The notes beneath the pieces are model-generated. The model did not search any database. It was not told where the DNA came from and worked only from the letters and a program-made list of their open reading frames with translations. Positions 15,921-23,641 of a stretch of DNA of 44,024 nucleotides are shown here, one piece after another (positions within the stretch are counted from its first letter, which is position 1; each line of letters begins with the position of its first letter). Source of the DNA: a virus; the IMG/VR virus record IMGVR_UViG_3300007517_000013, positions 1 through 44,024 of that record, one strand, 5' to 3'. Both the position numbers and the translations under genes were made by a program.

Positions 15921-17383
15921 TATCGATCACCGTAGACGACCAACTGATAGACATCAACGATTCTGCTTCCTTCAGCATCGGTGGCCGCAGTCCCTACACC
16001 CAACCGGGGGAGCTATACGGCCCAAAGGTGTACAACGTATCGGCCCTTGACAGTAGGAGCAATGCGAGGATATTCCAGTTTGCCAGCCTCATAAACAATA
16101 CCGGTCGGGTGAAGGCCTATCCAAACGCCCAGATCCGGTTTGGGGATCTGCTCTGGAAAGTCGGCACACTCAAGCTCCGGGACATCTCCGGGGGGTACAA
16201 TTTCAGCTTTCACTCCGATGCGGGCGACATAGAGGCCAAGATCAAGAACCGCACGCTGCCCGCACTGGATCTTGGCACGGATAGCACCGGGCTGAACACT
16301 GTCAACATCTACCCGACAGCCAAACACGCCTGTTTTGTGGTCAAAAATCCGCTTTTCTATGCCGAAAACAACAGCAAAAATACGCTCTATGAAGGCTATG
16401 TAAACCAATATAATACAGGAGCTTCACGCCTATACAACCCCACACAGGACGGCAACGCCTATACCGTCACGCCATTCCCGTTTCTTCTCCATGTTTTAGA
16501 GCGCATATTTAACGACCTTGGGTACTTTGGCATCTCCGGAGCCTGGACCCAAGAGGAGAATATCCGAAGGGTAGTCCTATATAACAACTATGACCACCGC
16601 AGCGGGGATATCATCTACAACAGGCACGTGCCGCCCATATCGGTCGGTGCTTTTCTGATAGACACGGCGATATATTTTGGGATTACGTACGTCATCAATC
16701 CCGTCACCCGCCTGGTGGAGATCCGGAAAGTCTCCGACTGGCTCGCCGATCAGAGCTATGTCGACCTGAACTACCGGGCCAACCGGTCCTATAAGCTTGA
16801 GCCAAACGAGAATGACGGTTTTCGCTTTTCGATGCGTGCCGATGGCTCGGACAAGCTGCTGGAAAATGATCCCTCCTGGATGGAAAGCAAAATCGGCAAT
16901 GGCTCCCATCCGATAGAGGTAAACGCCTCCCCGCTTACCATGATCACCGAGACCAATCCCGATGCGGCCGAGTGGACTATTCCCCAGGTGCAGCAGCAGG
17001 GCAGCGGCCCGGCTTTCGACTTGGAGTTGGACAGTAGGGGGGGGCTTCGCTTTATGCTTTTTGAGGGGATGGCCACCGACAGCGGCGGCAATGCCTACCC
17101 GCGGGGACACTACCTGCGCACGGGATTTTCGCTTAGGTGGTCCGGGGCGGATGGGATCATCGCCCGGTCATACGGCGGGTGGACCGACTGGAAGAGCGAG
17201 ACCGAACACATGGAGCGCACCGTCGAGCTTACCCTGGTGGAGCTGATGCAGCTGGACACCTCCCGAAAAGTCATGATAGACAACCTCAAGTGGATAGTCG
17301 AGGAGTACGATGCGTCCATCACCGCCAAGGGCAACCCGGACCGGATTAAGGTGGCCTTGAAACTCTATTCCGTCAAGATCTGA
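15917..17383 (+). CDS. putative baseplate/tail hub protein
   Basis: The 488-residue protein starts in a 4-nt overlap with the SprB-repeat tail gene. The N-terminal 100 residues are beta-rich with an ISGGYNFSFHSDAGDI element that resembles the first domain of hub proteins. The middle contains several aromatic-rich segments, and the C-terminus is beta-rich. Size and order (before the tape measure region in a Bacteroidota phage) fit a baseplate hub or distal tail protein. No catalytic motif is seen. The call is by position and general fold impression. Confidence 0.55.
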   Translation: MISITVDDQLIDINDSASFSIGGRSPYTQPGELYGPKVYNVSALDSRSNARIFQFASLINNTGRVKAYPNAQIRFGDLLWKVGTLKLRDISGGYNFSFHSDAGDIEAKIKNRTLPALDLGTDSTGLNTVNIYPTAKHACFVVKNPLFYAENNSKNTLYEGYVNQYNTGASRLYNPTQDGNAYTVTPFPFLLHVLERIFNDLGYFGISGAWTQEENIRRVVLYNNYDHRSGDIIYNRHVPPISVGAFLIDTAIYFGITYVINPVTRLVEIRKVSDWLADQSYVDLNYRANRSYKLEPNENDGFRFSMRADGSDKLLENDPSWMESKIGNGSHPIEVNASPLTMITETNPDAAEWTIPQVQQQGSGPAFDLELDSRGGLRFMLFEGMATDSGGNAYPRGHYLRTGFSLRWSGADGIIARSYGGWTDWKSETEHMERTVELTLVELMQLDTSRKVMIDNLKWIVEEYDASITAKGNPDRIKVALKLYSVKI

Positions 17384-17799
17384 TGGAACGCCAACTCAAC
17401 ATCCACGAAAAAATAAACTTCAGGGCATTGGCCAGGGAGTTCCCGATTATAGCCAAGAAGGAGATGGCCGAGCGGTTCCGCAAGTTAAAGATCGGAGATA
17501 GCGGGGCTTTGGAGCGGGACATGACATTCCGGGGCAAAGTATTGGTGAACGGCATTATGGTCGAGATAGATTACTATTGGTATGGACGGTGGACAGACTG
17601 GGGGCTTGGCAAGGGCATCACGGCGGGAGACGTATCCGTGATGACACTTTTGGGGGGAGGGCGCAAGCGCAAAAACTGGACACGCAAGCTCGCCGCTTTC
17701 CGTCACCGCCTTGGGGAGCTATATAGCGAGATAGCCACCGAAAGTCTTGCCGACCAAGCCAGAACTAGCTATGACCGGACATTGAGGTTTAAACTTTAG
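17383..17799 (+). CDS. putative tail completion protein
   Basis: This 138-residue, basic protein begins with a one-base overlap to the preceding hub-like gene. It starts with a helical part and has a central beta hairpin with a WYGRWTDWGLGKG motif, then a Lys/Arg-rich stretch (RKRKNWTRKL). The shape resembles tail completion or minor tail proteins of the gp10-like class, but this is only a size and order argument. Confidence 0.5.
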   Translation: MERQLNIHEKINFRALAREFPIIAKKEMAERFRKLKIGDSGALERDMTFRGKVLVNGIMVEIDYYWYGRWTDWGLGKGITAGDVSVMTLLGGGRKRKNWTRKLAAFRHRLGELYSEIATESLADQARTSYDRTLRFKL

Positions 17800-17841
17800 A
17801 AAATAAGTTGTAATTTTGAGTCTCGGATATTGGCTAAAAAG

Positions 17842-17979
17842 ATGGAGTACCTATCACAAATCGAAAAGCATGAAAACTGGACAGCAGTCCTAGAAGCTCT
17901 AAAAATTATTTTTGGAGTAGCCATTATAATTTATTTGGGTTATCTGGGAAGAAATTTCACAAAAAGATACCCCAAATGA
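17842..17979 (+). CDS. small single-span membrane protein
   Basis: A 45-residue frame starts at ATG 17842 and ends at TGA 17977-17979. It has an acidic/polar N-terminus, one hydrophobic span (about residues 22-36, IIFGVAIIIYLGYLG) and a basic end, which suggests an N-out or tail-anchored inner-membrane peptide. It sits 42 nt after the tail gene and 5 nt before a terminator, as the last gene of the unit. It is too short to prove; possible roles are lysis timing or superinfection exclusion. Confidence 0.4.
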   Translation: MEYLSQIEKHENWTAVLEALKIIFGVAIIIYLGYLGRNFTKRYPK

Positions 17980-17984
17980 CATTA

Positions 17985-18022
17985 GAAAACCCCGGGCTTA
18001 CTGCTCGGGGTTTTCTTTTTTC
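17985..18022 (+). terminator. rho-independent terminator of the first tail unit
   Basis: A perfect 10-bp stem, GAAAACCCCG against CGGGGTTTTC, with an 11-nt loop is followed by TTTTTTT. The arms overlap the 3' end of the small minus-strand gene at 17998-18165. Confidence 0.85.
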
Positions 18023-18165
18023 AAACACTCTAAACCTTTTTTCACTAAATATTGATAGGTTACTTTCAAAGAGCGCCTTACTTTCGTTTGTTTTTCAATT
18101 TCCGCATGAAGTATTTTTATGTCTAAATGCAGATCTTCCTCAATTTCAATTTGAACTTTCGCCAT
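17998..18165 (-). CDS. small ribbon-helix-helix-like regulator (Arc/Mnt-like size)
   Basis: On the minus strand a 55-residue frame runs from ATG at 18165 to TAA at 18000-17998. It starts MAKVQIEIEEDLHLDIK, one beta strand of alternating hydrophobic residues followed by two helices (about residues 12-27 and 33-50), the layout of MetJ/Arc DNA-binding proteins. It is divergent from the antirepressor gene with a 113-bp AT-rich region between them. In P22 the immI region pairs Arc and Mnt, both ribbon-helix-helix proteins, with the antirepressor Ant, so this protein is a good candidate repressor of the adjacent gene. Coding is inferred from the fold-like pattern and the context. Confidence 0.6.
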   Translation of the reverse strand: MAKVQIEIEEDLHLDIKILHAEIEKQTKVRRSLKVTYQYLVKKGLECLKKENPEQ

Positions 18166-18221
18166 GTTTTATATTTGATTGATACAAATATATCGCACAA
18201 ATATTTTTTTTCCTAATCTTA

Positions 18222-18251
18222 TTGTTTTTAAATAATAAGACATTATATTTG
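18222..18251 (+). promoter_or_regulatory. canonical Bacteroidota promoter of the antirepressor gene
   Basis: TTG at 18222-18224, 19 bp, then TATATTTG at 18244-18251 exactly matches the host consensus. The ATG follows 28 nt after the box. The region 18166-18278 is AT-rich and shared with the divergent small regulator, whose own promoter could use TATATTTG on the other strand near 18189-18196, though without a clear -33 partner. Confidence 0.75.
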
Positions 18252-18278
18252 TAACCAATAGATATAAAAATAATTAAA

Positions 18279-18830
18279 ATGAACACGCAAACAAGAACAG
18301 TTGCTGTAATCAACCAATCCAAGATATTGGTTATTCAGGATGGTCAAAAATTGGTGCCTATCAAACCCATTTGCGAGGCATTGGGGGTTGATGCAAAAGC
18401 ACAAAGATCGAAGATTCAAGAGGATGAAATCTTAAGTTCAGTTGGGGTGCTAAGCACCTCAACTGGATCTGATGGAAAGCAGTATGAAATGTTCTGCATT
18501 CCCTTCAAATATGTCTTCGGTTGGCTCTTCACCATCAACCCCGCAAACGTAAAAGAAGAGGCTAAAGCAACGGTGATCGAGTACAGGGAAGCCTGCTACA
18601 ATGCGTTGTATCAAAGCTTCACCGACATGTCGGATTTCCTCACCGAAAAGCAGCAATCTGTCGCCTCACTGCTGGAAGATCAGCGTACGGCAAAGGATAA
18701 TTTCAGCCAAGCCAAAAAGAGATTGGCGGAAGCGGACAAATCCCTGGATGCGGCAGTGGGAATGAGCTTCGATGTCTGGATGGCCAACAATCGTCAGATG
18801 AAACTTTTTGGAGACGATAATCAAGATTAA
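18279..18830 (+). CDS. phage antirepressor, P22_AR_N-type domain
   Basis: The 183-residue protein matches the P22 antirepressor N-terminal family as I know it from Bacteroidota phages: VPIKPICEALGVDAKAQRSKI near residue 27, then DGKQYEM, FCIPFKYVFGWLFTINPANVKEEA, and a Y-x-EACYNALY helix. The C-terminal ~60 residues are a Gln/Lys/Glu-rich coiled coil. Family members bind and inactivate lysogenic repressors or act as DNA-binding regulators. It lies between tail genes, far from the main repressor, and is flanked by terminators on both sides, so it is an independently expressed cassette. Confidence 0.8.
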   Translation: MNTQTRTVAVINQSKILVIQDGQKLVPIKPICEALGVDAKAQRSKIQEDEILSSVGVLSTSTGSDGKQYEMFCIPFKYVFGWLFTINPANVKEEAKATVIEYREACYNALYQSFTDMSDFLTEKQQSVASLLEDQRTAKDNFSQAKKRLAEADKSLDAAVGMSFDVWMANNRQMKLFGDDNQD

Positions 18831-18836
18831 AAAAAA

Positions 18837-18861
18837 CCCCCGGTGTTCGTAGCACCGGGGG
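18837..18861. terminator. strong hairpin after the antirepressor gene
   Basis: A perfect 9-bp stem, CCCCCGGTG against CACCGGGGG, with loop TTCGTAG begins 6 nt after the stop. A-run on the left and few T on the right mean it is a textbook terminator only for leftward transcription; rightward termination is possible but less certain. Confidence 0.6.
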
Positions 18862-18901
18862 ATTCAAATAAATGAATTACATCACTTAAAAACTGTTTGA
18901 A

Positions 18902-19396
18902 ATGCCAATTTACAGAGAAATTCTTACCTTCCAACATGTGGAGCAAATCTATTACCTATTTGAGGCCATCGAAGCAGCGAAGCTTCCTGAGAAAATCAGC
19001 CAGATATCAGACTACCTCAGGGAAGGCTACCGCTACGCCTCCAATGTGAATGATGAGCGGGTTCGCAAGATGGACGTCACCCGGCACACCGACCTTATCC
19101 ACCTGCTGCACCTCTGCGCCCAGGAGATGCTCAAGCCAGAGCCGGCCCGATTCCTCGCTGTACACCTAGACTGCGGCACAGTGATCAATCTTGAAGCCTT
19201 TCTCGACTTCTTGGATTCGCTGGACGAGGTAGACGAAGCCGTTGACGATCTGGAAGAGCTCGACCGGGTCCTGCAAAACTACCTAAACGATTCCAACGTA
19301 TGGAAGTACCGGGAATGCTCCGCCACCGTCAGGGAAATACTATATTTGATGCGGCGCATTTCCCAGTTTATCAAATCAAACCCCCAAACAGCTTAG
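18902..19396 (+). CDS. putative tail assembly chaperone (G-like)
   Basis: The 164-residue, acidic, helical protein lies two genes before the tape measure gene, the place where siphophages keep tail assembly chaperones. Residues about 105-125 are extremely acidic (SLDEVDEAVDDLEELD). Near its 3' end an A-AAC-CCC heptamer in the correct phase could let ribosomes slip by -1 into the frame of the following 67-residue gene, as for G and GT of lambda. No sequence family is recognised; the call is from order and the slip site. Confidence 0.5.
   Translation: MPIYREILTFQHVEQIYYLFEAIEAAKLPEKISQISDYLREGYRYASNVNDERVRKMDVTRHTDLIHLLHLCAQEMLKPEPARFLAVHLDCGTVINLEAFLDFLDSLDEVDEAVDDLEELDRVLQNYLNDSNVWKYRECSATVREILYLMRRISQFIKSNPQTA
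19378..19384 (+). other. candidate -1 ribosomal frameshift heptamer
   Basis: AAACCCC reads A AAC CCC in the phase of the upstream gene, fitting X-XXY-YYZ. It lies 10 nt before the TAG stop at 19394-19396. The -1 frame is open through the site and continues into the next gene to 19602. Confidence 0.35.
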
Positions 19397-19398
19397 CG

Positions 19399-19602
19399 AT
19401 GCCAGAAGAAAACACCAAAACACCACTACAGGAGCTCAGGCAAGAACTGTCCAAACGTCTCCCCCTTCTCCCTGACTACAAGATAATAGAGCTATGCCAG
19501 GATTATGGGATCAACTATGAGATGGCAGACGTAAACACCCTCCGGATATATATGTTACTCTGCGCCGCCGAGGATATGATATTGAAAGACCTCACGCCAT
19601 AA
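19399..19602 (+). CDS. putative tail assembly chaperone T-like domain or small protein
   Basis: The ATG at 19399 lies 2 nt after the stop of the preceding gene and gives a 67-residue, mainly helical protein. The frame is open upstream past 19300 in the -1 phase relative to the chaperone-like gene, so it could also be made as a fused G-T type product through the slip site at 19378. Both expression modes are possible. The next features are a late promoter overlapping a terminator, then the tape measure gene. Confidence 0.5.
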   Translation: MPEENTKTPLQELRQELSKRLPLLPDYKIIELCQDYGINYEMADVNTLRIYMLLCAAEDMILKDLTP

Positions 19603-19652
19603 TACCAATTTAATCTTTTTGCTAATGGATGACTTTAATCTTGCCTTTCGTC

Positions 19653-19688
19653 CGTCCTCCAAAACCCCGATAATCCGGGGTTTTTTTG
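19653..19688 (+). promoter_or_regulatory. candidate late promoter of the tape measure gene
   Basis: CGTCCTCC at 19653-19660 (7 of 8 to TGTCCTCC), 20 bp, then TTTTTTTG at 19681-19688, which keeps the TTTG of the -7 box but not its A. The spacer is a perfect terminator hairpin. This is the weakest member of the set; the exact spacing and the place before a late gene support it. Confidence 0.35.
19661..19687 (+). terminator. rho-independent terminator before the tape measure gene
   Basis: A perfect 9-bp stem, AAAACCCCG against CGGGGTTTT, with loop ATAATC ends in a run of seven T. It overlaps the candidate late promoter. Confidence 0.85.
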
Positions 19689-19709
19689 TTGTCATAATCC
19701 CGCAACTCC

Positions 19710-22169
19710 ATGGCTTCGAAGACCGAACAGCGCAAAATTCAAATTATAGCCGATGGCTCATCCGTCAACTCCTCCCTACAGGAGATGCAGAAAGCCTCCA
19801 GACTGCTATACAATGAGATGAGCAAGCTCCCCACCAACTCGGAGGAGTTCGCCAAAAAGTCCGAGCAGTTCCAAAACGTCAAGAAAAGACTCGATGAAAC
19901 CAAAGGTGCCGCCGTGGGTGCCACTAAGTCACTCAACGAGATGGCCAATGAAGCCCTACAAATGTCACCGATCGGCGGCATGATCAACGGCATTACCGGT
20001 GCGATGGGCAAAGCCAAAGTAGGAGTCAATCTTGTATCTGCTTCCTTCAAAACACTCCGGGGTGCCATCATGGCCACCGGGATTGGTCTTCTGGTAGTAG
20101 GCCTGGGGGTGTTGATCAACTACCTAACGTCTACCCAGGACGGCATCGACAAAGTAAACAAGGTACTGACTCCCCTCAGGGTCATTTTTGAAAAGCTCCA
20201 AGGCGTAGTCCAAAACCTGGGGGGAAATTTATTCAAAGGTCTGGGCGAACTCCTAAACGGCAACCTGAAGGATGGATTCACCACCCTAAAAAACGGAGCC
20301 AGTCAGGCAGGCGATGAACTGGGCAAAGCCTTCACCGATGGGATAAAACAAGGTGGGGAGCTTGCCGATATGAATATCAATATAGAAAAGTCAGAAAACC
20401 GGTTGATTGTAAAAAGAGCCGAATTAGCCAAGCAATATAAAGAGGCTGCTGAAATAGCCGAAAACGTAGCGGCATCTGATGAAGATCGAAGAAACGCAGC
20501 TCTAAAAGGAATTGAAGTGACAAATCAAGGTCTCGCTCTTGAAAGGGATTTGATTGATCAGAAAATAGCCCGAAAAGAATTGGAAAATAGTCTAAACGAT
20601 ACTTCCAGGGCCGATGATGCAGAGCTACAGGAACTCATGGCACAAAGATTATTGGCTGATACACAAGCATCGGAAGCAAGAACCACTGCCCGCTCAAAGC
20701 TAAACACCGTAAACCAATCTATAGCTGGAGAAGATAAAAAGAGGCATGATGAAGCTCTTAAGCGGATCGATGAGCAGTCGAAAAAGGAGGATGAAAATCA
20801 AAAGCGCATCGAAAAGCTTCGTGACGAATACCTGAAGGCTACCCTCGAAGCGGAGATGGCCGTCCAGGACTTGATGATAGCCGTCATGGCCGAGGGTACA
20901 GACAAGAAAATCGCCAAGCTGGACTTGGATTTAGAAAGGGAGCTGGCCAAGCAGGAGGAGCGCCGGGTCCAGCTACTCGAAAACGAAACCCTGACCGAAA
21001 CCGAAAGACAGTCCGTCCGGGATCAGTTTGCCGAGCTTGCGGAGCTCAAGCGGCAGGAGCACAGTCAGCAGCTGGACGAGATCCTGGAAGAGGAGAAAGA
21101 AAAGGATATTGAAAAGCAGCTCAAGGAATTTGACGAAAGCCAGGAGCGGGATACCCTTCTTTTCCAGACTTCGATGATGAATGCCGTCAATGCGGAGATG
21201 CTGAAAAAGGACGCACTCCTCCAGATTCAGCGGGAGTATGCCGCCGAGAAACTCGCACTCCTTGAAGCCTCCGGACAGGGTGAATCCATCCAAGCCCTCA
21301 AGCTGAAAAACACCATTGCACAGATCGACAAGAACATCGCCGATAACAAGATAGCGGAAGCACAGCGGGCCGAGGACTTTAAGGTACAGCTTCAGCAGAT
21401 GGGTTTTGAGGCCGCAATGGGATTTATGCAGCTTGGACTTGAACTCATTGGCGAAGAGGCAAAAGGTAGAAAAACGCTGGCAACTGCCATGAAGGCGGTC
21501 CAAATTGGGCAGGTAGTGATGATGGGAATCAAGGAGGTGCAAGCCATTTGGGCGGGAGCTTCCACCCTTGGGCCTATTGCCGGCCCAATAGTCGGTTCCC
21601 TTCAGACGGCCATCGCCGTCTCCCGTGCGGGATTGGCCATCAACAAAATTCGTACAACCCAATACGCCTCCGGAGGCGCAACGGGTTCCGGCAGGGCAAT
21701 AGACATGATGATGGGTGGAAATGGTTCTTGGAACATGCCCGATGGCAGATCTACCAACAATGTAGGGAGCTTTGCCAGGGGCGGCCACATAGGCAGCGCA
21801 TCTTTTGGCGTGATCGGAGAGCGTGGTTCCGAGTGGGTAGGGCCAAACTGGATGCTTACCTCTCCCAAGTACGCCAATATTTTCGGATACCTGGAAGCAG
21901 AGCGGCGTAGGGCTACCCCATTCGCCATGGGGGGATCCACTTCCCAAGGCACGCCCCAGCTGTCGCAAAACTCATCGGCCACCCAAGACCTACAGCAGCT
22001 TATGTCGATGATCGAGCAGTTTGGAGAGATGCGGCAAGTCCTCGTGGATATCCGCACCCTCCTCGGAGCCTGGCCCCAGCAGCTCCGGGTTGTCAATGAC
22101 CCCCGGGACATACTCGATGGCGTCCGGGTTCTTAACGAGATCGAGGCTGATAGTAGAATTAACCGATGA
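19710..22169 (+). CDS. tape measure protein
   Basis: This 819-residue protein has the tape measure layout: a helical N-terminus with repeated Q/K/E-rich segments, a hydrophobic region at about residues 115-140 (AIMATGIGLLVVGLGVLINYL), a long charged coiled coil (about residues 215-560), then a Gly/Ala-rich hydrophobic segment (about 615-650) and a Gly-rich C-terminus with ASGGATGSG. It sets the tail length; at the usual ~1.5 angstrom per residue this would give a tail near 120 nm, which is an inference from known siphophages. It is followed by a terminator 2 nt after the stop. Confidence 0.85.
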   Translation: MASKTEQRKIQIIADGSSVNSSLQEMQKASRLLYNEMSKLPTNSEEFAKKSEQFQNVKKRLDETKGAAVGATKSLNEMANEALQMSPIGGMINGITGAMGKAKVGVNLVSASFKTLRGAIMATGIGLLVVGLGVLINYLTSTQDGIDKVNKVLTPLRVIFEKLQGVVQNLGGNLFKGLGELLNGNLKDGFTTLKNGASQAGDELGKAFTDGIKQGGELADMNINIEKSENRLIVKRAELAKQYKEAAEIAENVAASDEDRRNAALKGIEVTNQGLALERDLIDQKIARKELENSLNDTSRADDAELQELMAQRLLADTQASEARTTARSKLNTVNQSIAGEDKKRHDEALKRIDEQSKKEDENQKRIEKLRDEYLKATLEAEMAVQDLMIAVMAEGTDKKIAKLDLDLERELAKQEERRVQLLENETLTETERQSVRDQFAELAELKRQEHSQQLDEILEEEKEKDIEKQLKEFDESQERDTLLFQTSMMNAVNAEMLKKDALLQIQREYAAEKLALLEASGQGESIQALKLKNTIAQIDKNIADNKIAEAQRAEDFKVQLQQMGFEAAMGFMQLGLELIGEEAKGRKTLATAMKAVQIGQVVMMGIKEVQAIWAGASTLGPIAGPIVGSLQTAIAVSRAGLAINKIRTTQYASGGATGSGRAIDMMMGGNGSWNMPDGRSTNNVGSFARGGHIGSASFGVIGERGSEWVGPNWMLTSPKYANIFGYLEAERRRATPFAMGGSTSQGTPQLSQNSSATQDLQQLMSMIEQFGEMRQVLVDIRTLLGAWPQQLRVVNDPRDILDGVRVLNEIEADSRINR

Positions 22170-22171
22170 TC

Positions 22172-22206
22172 AAACCCTGTCCAACAAAATCGGACAGGGT
22201 TTTTTT
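22172..22206 (+). terminator. rho-independent terminator after the tape measure gene
   Basis: A perfect 11-bp stem, AAACCCTGTCC against GGACAGGGTTT, with a 9-nt loop is followed by T residues. It separates the late tail unit from the convergent integrase gene. Confidence 0.9.
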
Positions 22207-22261
22207 ATTAATGTCCCCAAAATACCCAAAAACGCATTGTTTGACCTGTTTGACGGATTTG

Positions 22262-23485
22262 TCAATAATCTGTCCTCGTGAAATTACTAATACGCATACC
22301 CTCTGTTTTCTTCCGCTGATCCATGATCTTCACATATTTCTCGCTCATCTTCGTAGTAGTATGGCCTAGAAAAGCAGCAAGCACCTCCAGCTTCCCGTCA
22401 TGCTCCATATATAAGGTGGCCAGCGTCTCCCTCGCCACCTGAAAGCATATCCGGGTTTTTATTTCCAGCAAGTTGGATATCTCGTTGATATAGTCGTTTT
22501 GCTTCTGCTCACTTGGATAGCGAAACAGATTTTTATCACCAATCTCGTCTATCTCATCAGCCACCAAGTCCAAGGCCTCCTTCGTGATCGGCATCCTCAC
22601 CCTCGTACCAAACCTCTTCGTTTTGTTTGGCACAAAATCAAAAAAGTCGCCATCAATCCAGTCTACATCAAACCGCCTAAGATCCCCATGCCTCATGCCC
22701 GTCACACAGCAAAACAAAAATGCCCGAAGCACTACCCGGTGACTGGGATGCAATAGCGGCTCCTGGTAATAATCCCAAAACTGGATAAATTGATCCTTGG
22801 TAAGCGGCTGATATCTCCCCATCTCCTGCTTTGCCTTGAAAAAATCGTATGGATGGATAAATTCGATATGGTCCACCTTTCTGGCCTGATTCAGGTAGGT
22901 CTTGAAATTCTTGTGGGTAGCCCACCTGGCATTAAGCGACTTGGCCCCAGTCTTACGCTTCATCCACGAGTCGAACATCTGGGCCGTCCTGTTATTCAGC
23001 TCCGCAAAAGTAAGATCCGGTTTCCACTGCCCAATCTTCCGGACACTGGACAGGTGGTTGTTCCTGCTCGATTCCTCAATATCTCCCTGCCGGTATCGGA
23101 GATTTATTTTTTCCTCCATATACTGTAAAAAGTTCGATTTGTTCAGCGAGCTGGTAAATTCACCCAAAAAAACATCAAGCGTAAGTTCCAACCTCCGAAG
23201 CCGGTATTCCACAAAAACGGCATTCGCCTTCGCCTCAGCATCCGACAGCAATAGGTTATAATCCTTCGCCAGCTCATCATTCTTTGACCGTGGAAGGCAC
23301 CTCCTGTTTTTCAAATCGAATCTGGCCAGCTCCCAATAAAGTTTAAGGTCCAGATCCTTTTTTTTCCGATCCACAATCACCCGCAGATACAGCAGCACCG
23401 TGCCATCCTCCCGGACCCGCTGTTTATTGTAGACCACCTTTGCACTACAGTTCACCATTGTTGAAACGAAGTTGAAACCAACCAT
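22262..23485 (-). CDS. int: tyrosine integrase, Bacteroidota phage type
   Basis: The 407-residue protein is a site-specific recombinase for integration and excision. It has an N-terminal arm-binding domain (DGTVLLYLRVIVDRKKK), a SAM-like core-binding domain (about residues 105-210) and a catalytic domain. Catalytic residues seen are Arg265 (TGMRHGD), Lys290, Arg352, His375 (LGHTTT) and Tyr384. The box II motif reads FQVARET, so the usual His of H-x-x-R is Gln349 and the following His is Glu353. A start at the Met at 23458 is also possible and removes nine N-terminal residues. The gene is convergent with the tape measure gene and codirectional with the repressor. Confidence 0.9.
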   Translation of the reverse strand: MVGFNFVSTMVNCSAKVVYNKQRVREDGTVLLYLRVIVDRKKKDLDLKLYWELARFDLKNRRCLPRSKNDELAKDYNLLLSDAEAKANAVFVEYRLRRLELTLDVFLGEFTSSLNKSNFLQYMEEKINLRYRQGDIEESSRNNHLSSVRKIGQWKPDLTFAELNNRTAQMFDSWMKRKTGAKSLNARWATHKNFKTYLNQARKVDHIEFIHPYDFFKAKQEMGRYQPLTKDQFIQFWDYYQEPLLHPSHRVVLRAFLFCCVTGMRHGDLRRFDVDWIDGDFFDFVPNKTKRFGTRVRMPITKEALDLVADEIDEIGDKNLFRYPSEQKQNDYINEISNLLEIKTRICFQVARETLATLYMEHDGKLEVLAAFLGHTTTKMSEKYVKIMDQRKKTEGMRISNFTRTDY

Positions 23486-23641
23486 TCAAAATTCGTCTGC
23501 GGCCATATGCCCCAGCACCCCTGAAAGTCGCTTTTTAAGCGGTTTTCAAATAGCCAAGATGGCTTGGTGCACTCGGAAGGATTACCCATTTCTTCTAATA
23601 GTCAATTAATTAACACTTGATGTTGAAACCACGTTGAAAAA
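23460..23641. other. candidate attP region with paired GTTGAAAC repeats
   Basis: GTTGAAAC occurs at 23460 and 23471, and a second pair starts at 23623 and 23634 (last copy ends A), each pair with exactly 11-bp spacing. Between them lie two small inverted repeats: CGCTT-TTT-AAGCG, and CCAAG-ATGG-CTTGG near 23563. Integrase arm-type sites flanking a core would look like this, and the location next to int fits. No core or host tRNA fragment can be identified. There is no gene in 23486-23641. Confidence 0.35.

Noticed and set aside
20973-21968. Long minus-strand open frame (331 codons) opposite the tape measure gene
   Set aside because: It is antisense to a well-supported gene, rich in Cys/His/Gly typical of shadow frames, and has no start context or neighbours.
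22271-22278. TGTCCTCG near the integrase 3' end
   Set aside because: It overlaps the end of the minus-strand integrase gene, has no -7-like octamer at 20 bp, and no plus-strand gene follows.
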